A stretch of 64,000 bases of DNA, from assembly GCF_030816965.1 (NCBI RefSeq), contig NZ_JAUSYQ010000002.1:9228001-9292000 (forward strand), in the 5' to 3' direction. The position numbers were made by a program, and so were the translations under genes. Under the pieces are notes generated by a model. That model did not search any database. It had not been told where the DNA came from and saw only the letters and a program-made list of their open reading frames with translations. Numbering within the stretch: the stretch's first letter is position 1; each line of letters starts with the position of its first letter. The DNA comes from Streptomyces canus. GTDB taxonomy: Bacteria; Actinomycetota; Actinomycetes; Streptomycetales; Streptomycetaceae. This document shows positions 54,272 through 63,118 of this stretch, piece by piece.

Positions 54272-55615
54272 TCAGTCGAGCGGCGCCGTCCGGCGCCACG
54301 GCTGCCGCCGCTCCAGTTCCTCCGCGACCTCCAGCAGCACCGTCTCCGACCCGGGCCGTGCCACCAGTTGCACGGCGGTGGGGGCGCCCGAAGGCAGAGT
54401 GCCGAGCGGGACCGACATCGCCGGCCAGCCGGTGAGGTTCCACGGCGGGGTGAGCGGCGAGTAGTTGGTGTTGACCAGGACGTTGCGCAGCCAGCCCCGC
54501 TCGTGCCAGGCCTCAGCCTTGGGGGAGCGGCGGGCCAGCGCCGGAAGCAGCAGGACATCGTGCTCGGCGAAGAACGGCTCCAGGCGCTCGCGCAGTTCCT
54601 GCCGGGCCTTGCCCTTCCGCACCGCCTTGACGAAGCGCCGGCCAATCGCCGCGTGCACCCGGGTGCGCCGGGCCAGCAGCCGCGGATCCAGCCCCGCCGC
54701 GTCCACCGAGGTGCCGGCCGTCCAGGTGGCGAGGGAGGTGACACTCAGCGAGAGCGGGTACGGCGGGTCGGCGCGCCGCACCTGATGCCCCGCCTTGATC
54801 AGCAGCCCGGCCGCCTCCCGGACCGCGTTCGTATACGGCGCGCTGATCGTGACCCCGGCGAGCGGGCTGCGCAGGGACACGGCGACGTCGAGCGTGGCGG
54901 GCGCGTCCCGTCGTACGAACTCGGTGCCGGCGATGACCGAAAGCAGCAGACGGGCGTCCTCGACCGTGGTCGCCAGCGGACCGTTTTCGGACATGCCGAA
55001 CCAGTCGCCGTCGCTGATGCCGGCCGGGACCACCCCCGAGCCCGGCTTCAGCGTGACGAGCCCGCAGTTGGCCGCCGGGATGCGCAGGGAGCCCATGCCG
55101 TCGTTGCCGAGGGCGATGGGGACCAGGCCCGCGGCGACCGCGGCCGCGCTGCCGCCGGACGAGCCGCCCGCCGTACGCGAGGTGTCCCAGGGGTTGCGGG
55201 AGGTGCCGTGGACGCCCTCCGTGGTACCGAAGACGCACAGCTCCGGCACGTTTGTCAGCCCTACGACCACCGCGCCCGCGGCCCGCAGCCGGGCCACGAC
55301 TTCATGATCGGCCTGGGCGGGAGTGTCGGGAGTCGCGGCGGAGCCGACGCGGTTGGCCTCGCCGCGCACGGAGAGGTTGTCCTTGACGGCCACCGGCACC
55401 CCGGCCAGCGGCAGTTCGCCGAGGTCGCCCCGGGAGCCCACCTCGTCGGCCTCCGCCATCGCCGCTTCGGCGCGCACCACCCGAAACGCCCCGATCCGTC
55501 CGTCGAGCCTGTCGATCCGGGCGAGGTGCTCGGCCACCACCTCCCGGGGCGTGGTCCGCTTCTCGCGGACGGCGGCGGCGATCTCGGCGGCGGTACGGCC
55601 GACCCAGCTGGTCAC
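54272..55615 (-). CDS. Amidase (amidase-signature family)
   Basis: A 447-aa amide hydrolase with the Ser-cisSer-Lys catalytic triad. GTG 55613-55615 follows GAGGAGCGCAC. Lys in PVAVKDNLSVRG near 81, Gly/Ser-rich signature TAGGSSGGSAAAVAAGL near 150 (cis-Ser), and nucleophile Ser in GNDGMGSLRIPAANCG near 175 (usual GTDGGGSIR with changes at two positions). C-terminal PPWNLTGWPAMSVPLGTLPS GAPTAVQL. Hydrolyses an amide of unknown kind. The gene is divergent from the GH20 gene. Confidence 0.92.
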   Translation of the reverse strand: MTSWVGRTAAEIAAAVREKRTTPREVVAEHLARIDRLDGRIGAFRVVRAEAAMAEADEVGSRGDLGELPLAGVPVAVKDNLSVRGEANRVGSAATPDTPAQADHEVVARLRAAGAVVVGLTNVPELCVFGTTEGVHGTSRNPWDTSRTAGGSSGGSAAAVAAGLVPIALGNDGMGSLRIPAANCGLVTLKPGSGVVPAGISDGDWFGMSENGPLATTVEDARLLLSVIAGTEFVRRDAPATLDVAVSLRSPLAGVTISAPYTNAVREAAGLLIKAGHQVRRADPPYPLSLSVTSLATWTAGTSVDAAGLDPRLLARRTRVHAAIGRRFVKAVRKGKARQELRERLEPFFAEHDVLLLPALARRSPKAEAWHERGWLRNVLVNTNYSPLTPPWNLTGWPAMSVPLGTLPSGAPTAVQLVARPGSETVLLEVAEELERRQPWRRTAPLD

Positions 55616-55683
55616 GTGCGCTCCTCGGGGGCTACTCGCGAGTACGTAGGGAGAACTCTGCCCGGAGGCGGACGTCGCGTCGA

Positions 55684-55836
55684 GAGCGCTCGCGCTTGGA
55701 CATTCGGACCGGTCTTCTTGGACTTTTCGCGACGGAGGACGCCGGAGACAGGCGACGACCAGCAGGTCATCCGATCTCTGGCTCAACTCGCAGCTGATTC
55801 AGCCCCGTTGACAGCCCTTCTGTGGACCTCAATTAT
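55684..55836 (+). promoter_or_regulatory. Promoter and possible LacI-type site upstream of the GH20 gene
   Basis: TTGACA (55808-55813), a 17-bp spacer and AATTAT (55831-55836) form a good promoter 29 bases before the GH20 start. The palindrome GAGCGCTC (55684-55691), core of known Streptomyces LacI-family (CebR-like) operators, lies 120 bases upstream, though its flanks are not symmetric. No DasR-type site was seen. Confidence 0.5.
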
Positions 55837-55864
55837 CAGCCATCCGATGAATAGGGAGTCGCTC

Positions 55865-57685
55865 ATGAGGAAACGGCTGAGATTCGCCGCCGTCGTGGCG
55901 CTGCTGACGCTGCTCCTGGCGCCCGCCCCGGCGCTCGCACGCTCGGACCCGGGCCCGCCGGTCACGGTGCCCGCCCTGACCCAGTGGACTCCGGAGTCGG
56001 GCGCCTACGTCTACCGGCCCGGGGCCCGGCTCGTCGCCGACGGCCCGGCCGAACGCCGGGTGGCCGGCACGCTCGCCGGTGATCTGCGGGCGGCGGGCCA
56101 CGGCTCGGTCCCCGTCGTACGCGGCGGAGCCCGGTCCGGTGACATCGTTATCGACGTCAAGCCGTCCCGGAGCTCCCTCGGTGCCGAGGGCTACGAACTC
56201 CACGCCGGTGCAGGCCTGTCGATCACCGGAGCGACCGAGACCGGCGCCTTCTACGGCACCCGGACCCTCCTCCAGCTCCTCGCGCAGGGCGACCGGATCC
56301 CCGCCGGGCGCACGGTCGACGTGCCGCGCTACAAGGAGCGGGGCGTCGGCGTGTGCGCCTGCTACATCCACGTCTCGCTGCCCTGGCTGGAGAACCTCGT
56401 CCGAGAGATGGCCTACAACAAGCTCAACCAGCTGCTCGTGGAGCTGAAGGTCAAGAGCGACGCCCACCCCGAGGCCAACACCTGGGGCTACTACACCAAG
56501 GACGAGATACGGCAGCTGGTCGCGCTCGGCGACAAGTACCACGTCGAGATCATCCCCGAGATCAACTCCCCTGGGCACTTCGACCCGTGGATCGAGAACC
56601 GCCCGGACCTCCAGCTGACCGACTCCGACGGCAACAAGCAGCCCTCCCGGCTCGACATCACCCAGCAGGCGGCCTTCGACTACTACACGAGTCTGATGGA
56701 CGAGTACGCCCAGGTCTTCACGGCGAAGTCCTGGCACATGGGAGCCGACGAGTACATGCTCGGCTCCGACTTCGCGAAGTACCCGCAGATCCTCAAGTAC
56801 GCCCAGGACACGTACGGTTCGGGCGCCACCCCGCAGGACGCGTTCGTCGACTTCGTCAACCGCGTCCACGACCACGCGGCGAGCAAGGGTGTGAAGCTGC
56901 GGATCTGGAACGACGGGCTGACCGGAGCCAACACCGTGCCGGTGAAGGCCGACACCACGGTCGAGCACTGGCTGAACGTGGCGGTCAAGCCCAGTCAGCT
57001 CATCGCGCAGGGCTACTCGGTGATGAACGCCTCCTATTCGCTCTACCTCATCCGCGGCGGCTTCCACAGCGACACCGAGTCGCTCTACGACCAGAGTTGG
57101 GACCCGCGCAGCTTCGAGGGCGAGAAGCTCGCCTCCTCCCGGGGCGTCACCGGCGCGAAGATCAGCCTGTGGCCGGACAACGGACGCGGTGAGACGGAGA
57201 ACGAGGTCGCCGTCCGGCTCTGGCCCGCGCTACGGCATGTCGCCCAGGCCACGTGGGGGGATCCGCATCCCGACGCCGCCTACGCGGAGTTCGTGGCGCG
57301 CGGTGCGGCGGTGGGACACGCGCCGGGTCGGCGGGACCTGACCCGGGTTCCGGTGGCGGACGGCACGTACACCTTCGGGCGGTCGTTCACGGCCTCCGTG
57401 CAGCGCACGGCGGACGGCTATGTGACCCTCCGGTCGGCGGCCGGCTGCCTCGCGATCAGCGGCGGCAAGCTCACGCTCAACGTGCCGCTGCAGCCCGGCA
57501 TCGAGGCGACCTGGGACACCTGCGACACGTCCGGCACCTTGCAGCGCTGGGAGTTGGAGCCCGTGGCGGGCGGATACCGGCTCGTCAACGCGATCACCCA
57601 GATGGCGCTCACCGTCACGGACGACGGCCGGATCGTGCAGTACCCGGCCGATCAACGCACCCCCGCCGTCTGGCACTTGAGCTGA
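55865..57685 (+). CDS. Secreted glycoside hydrolase family 20 beta-N-acetylhexosaminidase
   Basis: A 606-aa exported enzyme removing terminal GlcNAc or GalNAc. ATG 55865 has AGGGAG at the right distance; an in-frame ATG at 55847 is less suited. Signal peptide 1-26 (cut after ALARS region). GH20b domain 30-155 (TPESGAYVYRPGARLVADGP, AEGYELHAGAGLSITGATET GAFYG), catalytic TIM barrel from about 158 (YKERGVGVCACYIHVSLPWL, KLNQLLVELKVKSD) with the Asp-Glu pair in WHMGADEYMLG near 296-297. C-terminal 480-606 is a beta-trefoil/ricin-like domain (LQPGIEATWDTC, LQRWELEPVAGGYRLVN). The next gene is GH29, 9 bases on. Confidence 0.93.
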   Translation: MRKRLRFAAVVALLTLLLAPAPALARSDPGPPVTVPALTQWTPESGAYVYRPGARLVADGPAERRVAGTLAGDLRAAGHGSVPVVRGGARSGDIVIDVKPSRSSLGAEGYELHAGAGLSITGATETGAFYGTRTLLQLLAQGDRIPAGRTVDVPRYKERGVGVCACYIHVSLPWLENLVREMAYNKLNQLLVELKVKSDAHPEANTWGYYTKDEIRQLVALGDKYHVEIIPEINSPGHFDPWIENRPDLQLTDSDGNKQPSRLDITQQAAFDYYTSLMDEYAQVFTAKSWHMGADEYMLGSDFAKYPQILKYAQDTYGSGATPQDAFVDFVNRVHDHAASKGVKLRIWNDGLTGANTVPVKADTTVEHWLNVAVKPSQLIAQGYSVMNASYSLYLIRGGFHSDTESLYDQSWDPRSFEGEKLASSRGVTGAKISLWPDNGRGETENEVAVRLWPALRHVAQATWGDPHPDAAYAEFVARGAAVGHAPGRRDLTRVPVADGTYTFGRSFTASVQRTADGYVTLRSAAGCLAISGGKLTLNVPLQPGIEATWDTCDTSGTLQRWELEPVAGGYRLVNAITQMALTVTDDGRIVQYPADQRTPAVWHLS

Positions 57686-57694
57686 GGAGCCCCC

Positions 57695-59227
57695 ATGACC
57701 GTCTCCAGACGCCTCTTCGTCACCGCCGCCACCGCACTCGCCGTGACCGGCATCCCCACGATGGCCGCCGCGGCCTCCGACGACCGCTCCTACCGCATCC
57801 GCGTCTCCCCGGACGACACCGAGGCCGACCTCGTCCGCACGGCGTCCCACGTCAGGCCCACCGCACGGCAGATCGCCTGGCAGAGCCTGGAGCGGACCGC
57901 TTTCCTGCACTTCGGCGTGAACACCTTCACCGGCCTGGAGTGGGGCACCGGCGACGAGGACCCGGACGTCTTCCAGCCGACCGGCCTCGACACCGACCAA
58001 TGGGCGGCGGCCCTGAAGGACGGCGGCTTCAGGCTCGCCATCCTCACCGTCAAGCACCACGACGGCTTCGTCCTCTATCCCTCCCGCTACACCGACCACT
58101 CGGTGGCATCGAGCAGTTGGCGCGACGGACAGGGCGATGTGCTGCGTTCCTTCTCCGAGTCCATGCGCCGCCACGGCCTCAAGGTCGGTGTCTACATCTC
58201 ACCAGCCGACGAGAACCAGTACCTGCACGGCGTGTACGCCAACGGCAGCGCCCGCTCCCCGCGCACGATCCCGACCCTCGTGGCGGACGACGACCGTACG
58301 CCGGACCGATTCCACACCCTGGACGCCACCGACTACGGCGCCCACATGCTCAACACGCTGTACGAGGTGCTCACCGAGTACGGGCCCGTCGACGAGGTGT
58401 GGTTCGACGGCGCGCAAGGCCACATCCCACCCGAAAAGGTGGAGAGCTACGACTGGGACAGCTGGTACACCCTGGTGCGGACCCTCGCCCCGGACGCGGC
58501 GATCGCCGTCACCGGCCCCGACCTGCGCTGGGTCGGCAACGAGAGCGGCATGGCGCGCGAGGACGAGTGGAGCGTCATCCCGGTCAAGGAGAACCAGTAC
58601 GGCCGCACCGACTGGGCCATGTCCTACGACACCCCCGACGAGGGCAGTCGCGCCGCCCTGGTGAAGGCGCAGCCCGCGACGGACTACCTCCAGTGGTGGC
58701 CCGCGGAGTGCGACGTCTCCATCCGCGACGGCTGGTTCTACCACGCCGACCAACAGCCCAAGTCCGTGGATTACCTGACGGAGATCTACTTCGGGTCGGT
58801 GGGGCGCAACGCGGTGCTGCTGCTCAATGTCCCACCGGACACGGAGGGCCTGCTGCACGGCACGGACGTCGTGCGGCTGCGGGAGTTCAGGGAACGGATC
58901 GAGCGGGAGCTGCCGCAGGACCTGACCGCGCGCGGTCGCACCACGTCGGCACCGGGCCGCGTCACCGTCGACCTCGGCACGGAACACGAGGTCGACCGCA
59001 TCCGTCTCGCCGAGGACATCCGGCACGGCCAGCAGGTGGAGAGCTTCGTCGTCGAGGCGTTCCGCGACGGCACCTGGACGGAGGTCACGGGTGCCGGGAC
59101 CGTCGGCGCGAGCCGCATCCTGCTGCTGTCGGCTCCGGTACGGGCCCGCAGGTGGCGACTGCGGGTGACACAGGCTCGAAGTGCCGTACAGATCAAGGAG
59201 TTCGGGCTGTATCGGTCCCGGGTCTGA
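57695..59227 (+). CDS. Secreted GH29 alpha-L-fucosidase
   Basis: A 510-aa exoglycosidase releasing L-fucose. The N-terminus MTVSRRLFVTAATALAVTGI has a twin-arginine-like SRRLFVTA motif and signal peptide to about 27. Catalytic barrel: AFLHFGVNTFTGLEWGTGDE near 70, TVKHHDGFVLYPSRYTDHSV near 120, nucleophile Asp in VDEVWFDGA near 235, and C-terminal beta domain with discoidin-like LRVTQARSAVQIKEFGLYRS. It follows GH20 after 9 bases, so the two hydrolases form an operon against fucosylated N-acetylhexosamine glycans. Confidence 0.9.
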   Translation: MTVSRRLFVTAATALAVTGIPTMAAAASDDRSYRIRVSPDDTEADLVRTASHVRPTARQIAWQSLERTAFLHFGVNTFTGLEWGTGDEDPDVFQPTGLDTDQWAAALKDGGFRLAILTVKHHDGFVLYPSRYTDHSVASSSWRDGQGDVLRSFSESMRRHGLKVGVYISPADENQYLHGVYANGSARSPRTIPTLVADDDRTPDRFHTLDATDYGAHMLNTLYEVLTEYGPVDEVWFDGAQGHIPPEKVESYDWDSWYTLVRTLAPDAAIAVTGPDLRWVGNESGMAREDEWSVIPVKENQYGRTDWAMSYDTPDEGSRAALVKAQPATDYLQWWPAECDVSIRDGWFYHADQQPKSVDYLTEIYFGSVGRNAVLLLNVPPDTEGLLHGTDVVRLREFRERIERELPQDLTARGRTTSAPGRVTVDLGTEHEVDRIRLAEDIRHGQQVESFVVEAFRDGTWTEVTGAGTVGASRILLLSAPVRARRWRLRVTQARSAVQIKEFGLYRSRV

Positions 59228-59272
59228 GGGAGTGGGTGGCCACCGGATTCTCTGCGCCCCGGTGGCCACCCT

Positions 59273-59650
59273 TCACGGCAGCCGCCAGTCGAAGGGCATC
59301 AAGTCGCGTTCCCAGCCGGGCGTCCCGGCCAGTGCCTCGGCGGCTCGGGGAACACGCGTACGTCAGCTCGTAGCTCGTGTAGGCGGAGGTACGGGTCAGC
59401 ACCCTGCCCAGTTCGAGACCGGACCCCCTGTGATCGCGCTGGATCATGGCCGGGATCGAGACGGGGTTCACCGGCGCCGGCGTCGGGCTCGCAGTGCGGG
59501 GCGTCAAGGCGGTCGGGCTGCTCGGGCGGGCCCGCTCCTCGGTGTCGCCGGTCGTACAGCCCACCGCGGCCGACAGCGCGAGTGCGGTGGCGACACAGAC
59601 CGTTCCCCTTGTCCGCGTACGGCCATTGTCCCCGCCGGGGCGCTCGCTGT
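59273..59650 (-). pseudogene. Alpha/beta-hydrolase lipoprotein with most of the gene deleted
   Basis: Minus-strand frames give a lipoprotein signal (VCVATALALSAAVGCTTGDT, lipobox AAVGC), a Ser/Thr/Pro linker, IPAMIQRDHRGSGLELGRVL TRTSAYTSYELTYA, then abruptly, in another frame, ALAGTPGWERDLMPFDWRLP and a stop at 59273. The first part resembles secreted peptidase-like alpha/beta-hydrolases; the whole catalytic domain is missing. Deletion product downstream of lacI-type gene. Confidence 0.6.
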
Positions 59651-59659
59651 CCCCTCGGT

Positions 59660-60706
59660 TCAGGCGCCCCGGACCACCCCCGTGCTGTCCCGCACGATCA
59701 GCCGGGGAACCGGCACCCGTACCGTCCGCGCCGGACCGCCGTCCAGCAGCGCTGTCAGTTCCGTGGCCGCCGTACGGCCGAACTCCACGCTGTCCCGGGA
59801 CAGGGCCGACAGCCACGGCTTGACCATGCGGCACAGGGCCGAGTCCTCCCAGGCGACCACCGAGACGTCCCCGGGCACCGAGTGGCCCAGTTCGGTCGCT
59901 GCGGCGACTCCGGCGAGGGCCATCACGTCGTTGTCGTAGATCAGCGCGGTCGGGGGAGCGGACGCCTCCAGGACCCGGCGGGTGACGGCCGCGCCCGCCG
60001 CGTCGGAGTAGTCGGTGGTCACCGACGTCACGCCGGTCAGGCCGCGCCGCTCGGCCTCCGCGCGCAGCGTGCGGATACGGCGCTCGGTGTGGGCGAGCCC
60101 GGGCAGGCCCGCGATGTGCACGATCCGTCGGTGGCCGAGGGCGTACAGCTCGTCCACGACCGCGGCCATCGCGCCCGCGTCGTCGGCCCAGACCGTCGAC
60201 AGGCCGGGGTGGCGTTCGTCGGGGGCACCGCCGATCACCACACCGGGCAGGCCCAGTTCGTCGAGGACTCCGGTGCGGGGGTCTTCCGTTCGCGGGTCCA
60301 CCACCAGGACACCGTCGACCCGGTGTTCGGCCCACCAGCGCCGGTACACCGCGCACTCGTCCTCGACGTCCTCCACCACCTGGAACAGCAGCCCGAGATG
60401 ACGCTCCGCCAGCACTTCCTGTATCCCGGAGACGAGTTGGAGGAAAAAGGAGTCGACGCCGAGCGTCTCGGCCGGGCGGGCCAGCACGAAGCCGACCGTG
60501 GCGGCGCCCTCGCCGGACAGCGCCCGGGCCGCGGTGCTCGGGCGCCAGCCGAGTTCCTCGGCGACCCGGCGTACGCGGTCGCGGGTGTCCTCGGAGACGC
60601 CGGGCCGGCCGTTCAGTGCGAAGGAGACCGCGCTCTGGGAGACGCCGGCCTGCCGGGCGACGTCCTTCATCGTGGGCCTGCGGACCGGTGACCGCTTGCC
60701 TGACAC
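59660..60706 (-). CDS. LacI-family transcriptional regulator of the sugar importer
   Basis: A 348-aa regulator. GTG 60704-60706 follows GGGGAAA; the HTH (MKDVARQAGVSQSAVSFALN, residues 13-32, hinge RPSTAARALSGEG) begins after 12 basic residues. The periplasmic-binding-type domain includes AATVGFVLARPAETLGVDSF FLQLVSGIQE and TALIYDNDVMALAGVAAA. It is divergent from the sugar ABC importer operon with a strong inverted repeat between them, so it probably represses both itself and the importer until its sugar is present. Confidence 0.92.
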   Translation of the reverse strand: MSGKRSPVRRPTMKDVARQAGVSQSAVSFALNGRPGVSEDTRDRVRRVAEELGWRPSTAARALSGEGAATVGFVLARPAETLGVDSFFLQLVSGIQEVLAERHLGLLFQVVEDVEDECAVYRRWWAEHRVDGVLVVDPRTEDPRTGVLDELGLPGVVIGGAPDERHPGLSTVWADDAGAMAAVVDELYALGHRRIVHIAGLPGLAHTERRIRTLRAEAERRGLTGVTSVTTDYSDAAGAAVTRRVLEASAPPTALIYDNDVMALAGVAAATELGHSVPGDVSVVAWEDSALCRMVKPWLSALSRDSVEFGRTAATELTALLDGGPARTVRVPVPRLIVRDSTGVVRGA

Positions 60707-60748
60707 GCTGTTTCCCCATTCCCTCGGCAGACCGTCGGGACAGTATGC

Positions 60749-60788
60749 ACTAATGCGGTTCAGCTCCGTCAACCTAATACGCATTAGT
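60749..60788. promoter_or_regulatory. Operator between lacI-type regulator and sugar ABC operon
   Basis: ACTAATGCG (60749-60757) and CGCATTAGT (60780-60788) are perfect inverted repeats 22 bases apart. The second is itself part of CTAAT-ACGC-ATTAG (60774-60787), a LacI-type operator shape. Located 43 bases upstream of the regulator start and 100 bases before the solute-binding protein gene. AT-rich DNA follows (60789-60805). Confidence 0.78.
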
Positions 60789-60890
60789 CACTAAAGAAAT
60801 TAGCTGTGCGAGAGGCATTGACGGGCCCGTGGAACGGCGTGCAGGGTCTCCGTCGTTGGCCAACTCCGCCGCAAAGGAGACCGGTTCGCC

Positions 60891-62177
60891 GTGCCCATTT
60901 CCCGCAGAACCTTCGCTGCCGCCGCTGTCTGTGCCCTTCTGCCGCTGAGCGGCTGCGGGTCCGGCGACGACGGCGGTTCGAGTGACGCCTCCGGCAAGAT
61001 CGAGGGCGACATCACCTTCCAGACCTGGAACCTCAGGGCGAACTTCAAGGATTATTTCGAGGGCCTGATCGCCGACTTCGAGAAGAAGTACCCCGGCACC
61101 GAGGTGAAGTGGATCGACCAGCCCGCCGAGGGCTACGCCGACAAGATCAGCGCCGATGCCGCGGGCGGCACCCTGCCCGACGTCGTCAACGTGTCCCCGG
61201 ACCTGGTCGCGCCCCTCGCCAAGGCCGGCCTCGCGCTCGACCTCGACAAGGCGGCCGGGCAGTACAGGAAGGAGTACCTGGACGGCGCCTGGGCCAGCCA
61301 CCGGATACCTGGCATGACCGGCACCTACGCCTTCCCCTGGTACCTCAACACCGGACCGCTCTTCTACAACAAGTCCCTCTTCGAGGAGGCCGGGCTCGAC
61401 CCCGACCAGCCGCCGAAGACGTACGACGAACTCTTCGCGGACGCCCTGGAGCTGGCGAAGAAGAGCGACGGCAAGGTCGCCACCCTCGCCAACGTGCCCA
61501 CCGTCGAGGACTTCGGCCGCTACGGCGTCCAGCTCATGAACTCCGAGGGCACCGCCTTCGCCTTCAACGACGCCAAGGGTGTCGAACTGCTCACCAAGTA
61601 CAAGGAGCTGTACGACGCCAAGGCGCTCGACCCGCAGGCGCTCACCGCCACGCCCGAGTCCTCCGGCAAGAAGTTCCTCACCGGGGCCGTCGCCATGAAC
61701 CCCGGCAGCGCACTGGACCTCGGCAACTTCAAGAAGCAGGCGCCGAACCTGTACAAGAACATCGGCATCACCGACCAGATCACCAGTACCGGGCACGTCA
61801 ACATGTACGTGATGGGCGTGATGGTGAACGCGCAGACCAAGAAGAAGGCCGCCTCCGTCGCCTTCGCGCACTACGTCACCGACGCCGAGCACCAGATGTC
61901 CTTCGCGAAGAAGGTCGCCATCTTCCCGAGCACCGCGGGATCGCTGGACGACCCCTACTTCACCAAGGAGGACGGGACCGACGAGACGCGGGTGCGGGTC
62001 GCCGCCGCCAAGTCCCTGAAGAACGCGGTCAATTACACACCCGTGCTGTTCAGCGAGCAGATGAAGACGGCCCTGCGCAACGAGGTCGCGAAGGCGTTGC
62101 AGGGCAAGGAGAGTCCCGAGGAAGCCCTCGACAACGCTGTCAAGGCCTGCGACACGCTGCTCCAGCAGCAGGGATAG
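60891..62177 (+). CDS. Carbohydrate ABC transporter, solute-binding lipoprotein
   Basis: A 428-aa extracellular sugar-binding protein (CUT1 type, UgpB/MalE-like). GTG 60891 follows GGAGACC. N-terminal twin-Arg-like SRRTFAAAAVCALLPLSGCG with lipobox LSGC (Cys22 lipidated), Asp/Gly/Ser linker, then ITFQTWNLRANFKDYFEGLI, LPDVVNVSPDLVAPLAKAGL, YAFPWYLNTGPLFYNKSLFE EAGL and KKFLTGAVAMNPGSALDLG. First gene of an importer operon regulated by the adjacent LacI protein. The sugar is unknown; fucose, galactose or aminosugar oligomers fit the neighbouring hydrolases. Confidence 0.93.
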   Translation: MPISRRTFAAAAVCALLPLSGCGSGDDGGSSDASGKIEGDITFQTWNLRANFKDYFEGLIADFEKKYPGTEVKWIDQPAEGYADKISADAAGGTLPDVVNVSPDLVAPLAKAGLALDLDKAAGQYRKEYLDGAWASHRIPGMTGTYAFPWYLNTGPLFYNKSLFEEAGLDPDQPPKTYDELFADALELAKKSDGKVATLANVPTVEDFGRYGVQLMNSEGTAFAFNDAKGVELLTKYKELYDAKALDPQALTATPESSGKKFLTGAVAMNPGSALDLGNFKKQAPNLYKNIGITDQITSTGHVNMYVMGVMVNAQTKKKAASVAFAHYVTDAEHQMSFAKKVAIFPSTAGSLDDPYFTKEDGTDETRVRVAAAKSLKNAVNYTPVLFSEQMKTALRNEVAKALQGKESPEEALDNAVKACDTLLQQQG

Positions 62178-62179
62178 CC

Positions 62180-63118
62180 ATGGCGTCGTCCACCGTCTCC
62201 CGGGCCCGGCCCGACAGCCGTGCGCCCGACGTCCCGCGCGGGCGTCGGGTCAGGCGCCAGCTCCCGTCGAGCCCCTGGCTGTTCGCCGCACCCGGTCTGC
62301 TGATCATCAGCGCGTTCATCCTGTACCCGTTCGTCTCCACGCTGGTGAACGCCTTCACCGACCGCCGCACCCTGATCCCGGGCGAGTTCGTGGGCCTCGC
62401 GAACTTCCGTGAGCTGCTGCACGACGACATGTTCTGGATCGGCCTGCGCAACAGCTCGCTGTACGTCCTCGGAGTCGTGCCCGCGCTGGTGATCCTGCCG
62501 CTGCTGCTGGCGCTGCTGGTGCAGAAGAACATTCCCGGCATCACCTTCTTCCGGTCCGCCTTCTACACCCCGGTCGTCGCCTCGATCGTCGTGGTCGGCC
62601 TCATCTGGGTGTGGCTCCTCGACGAACGCGGCCTGATCAACTCGCTGTTGGAGGCCATCGGGGTCGGGCGGATCGGCTTCCTGAGCGACCAGTGGCTGCT
62701 CCTGCTGAGCGCCATGGCCGTCACGGTGTGGAAGGGCCTCGGCTACTACATGATCATTTACCTGGCCGCACTGGCCAACGTGCCGCGTGAGCTGCACGAG
62801 GCCGCGGCGGTGGACGGGGCCGGGGCGATCCGGCGGTTCGTCACGGTGACGGTGCCCGCCGTCCGTTCGACCATGGCACTCGTCGGGGCACTGTCCTCGG
62901 TCGCCGCCTTCAAGGTGTTCTCCGAGGTCTACCTGATGGCCGGCCCGAGCGGGGGGCCGGCCGGTGAGGACACCACGCTCGTGATGCTCGTCCAGCGCAC
63001 CGGCACCGGACTGACGGGCCGCGTCGGCTACGCGTCCGCGATCTCGGTCGTCGTCTTCGTCGTCACCGTCGCGCTGATGCTGCTCGTGCTGCGGGCCGAC
63101 CGGAGGGGGGAGGCGTGA
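62180..63118 (+). CDS. Carbohydrate ABC transporter permease, MalF-like
   Basis: A 312-aa inner-membrane permease with six helices; 2 bases after the binding-protein stop, ATG 62180. The EAA loop reads ELHEAAAVDGAGAIRRFVTV TVPAVR near 205. N-terminal basic tail then PWLFAAPGLLIISAFILYPF. Forms the channel with the MalG-like protein encoded next (4-base overlap). The ATPase is not encoded in the visible part and is probably the shared MsiK, as in other Streptomyces sugar importers. Confidence 0.94.
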   Translation: MASSTVSRARPDSRAPDVPRGRRVRRQLPSSPWLFAAPGLLIISAFILYPFVSTLVNAFTDRRTLIPGEFVGLANFRELLHDDMFWIGLRNSSLYVLGVVPALVILPLLLALLVQKNIPGITFFRSAFYTPVVASIVVVGLIWVWLLDERGLINSLLEAIGVGRIGFLSDQWLLLLSAMAVTVWKGLGYYMIIYLAALANVPRELHEAAAVDGAGAIRRFVTVTVPAVRSTMALVGALSSVAAFKVFSEVYLMAGPSGGPAGEDTTLVMLVQRTGTGLTGRVGYASAISVVVFVVTVALMLLVLRADRRGEA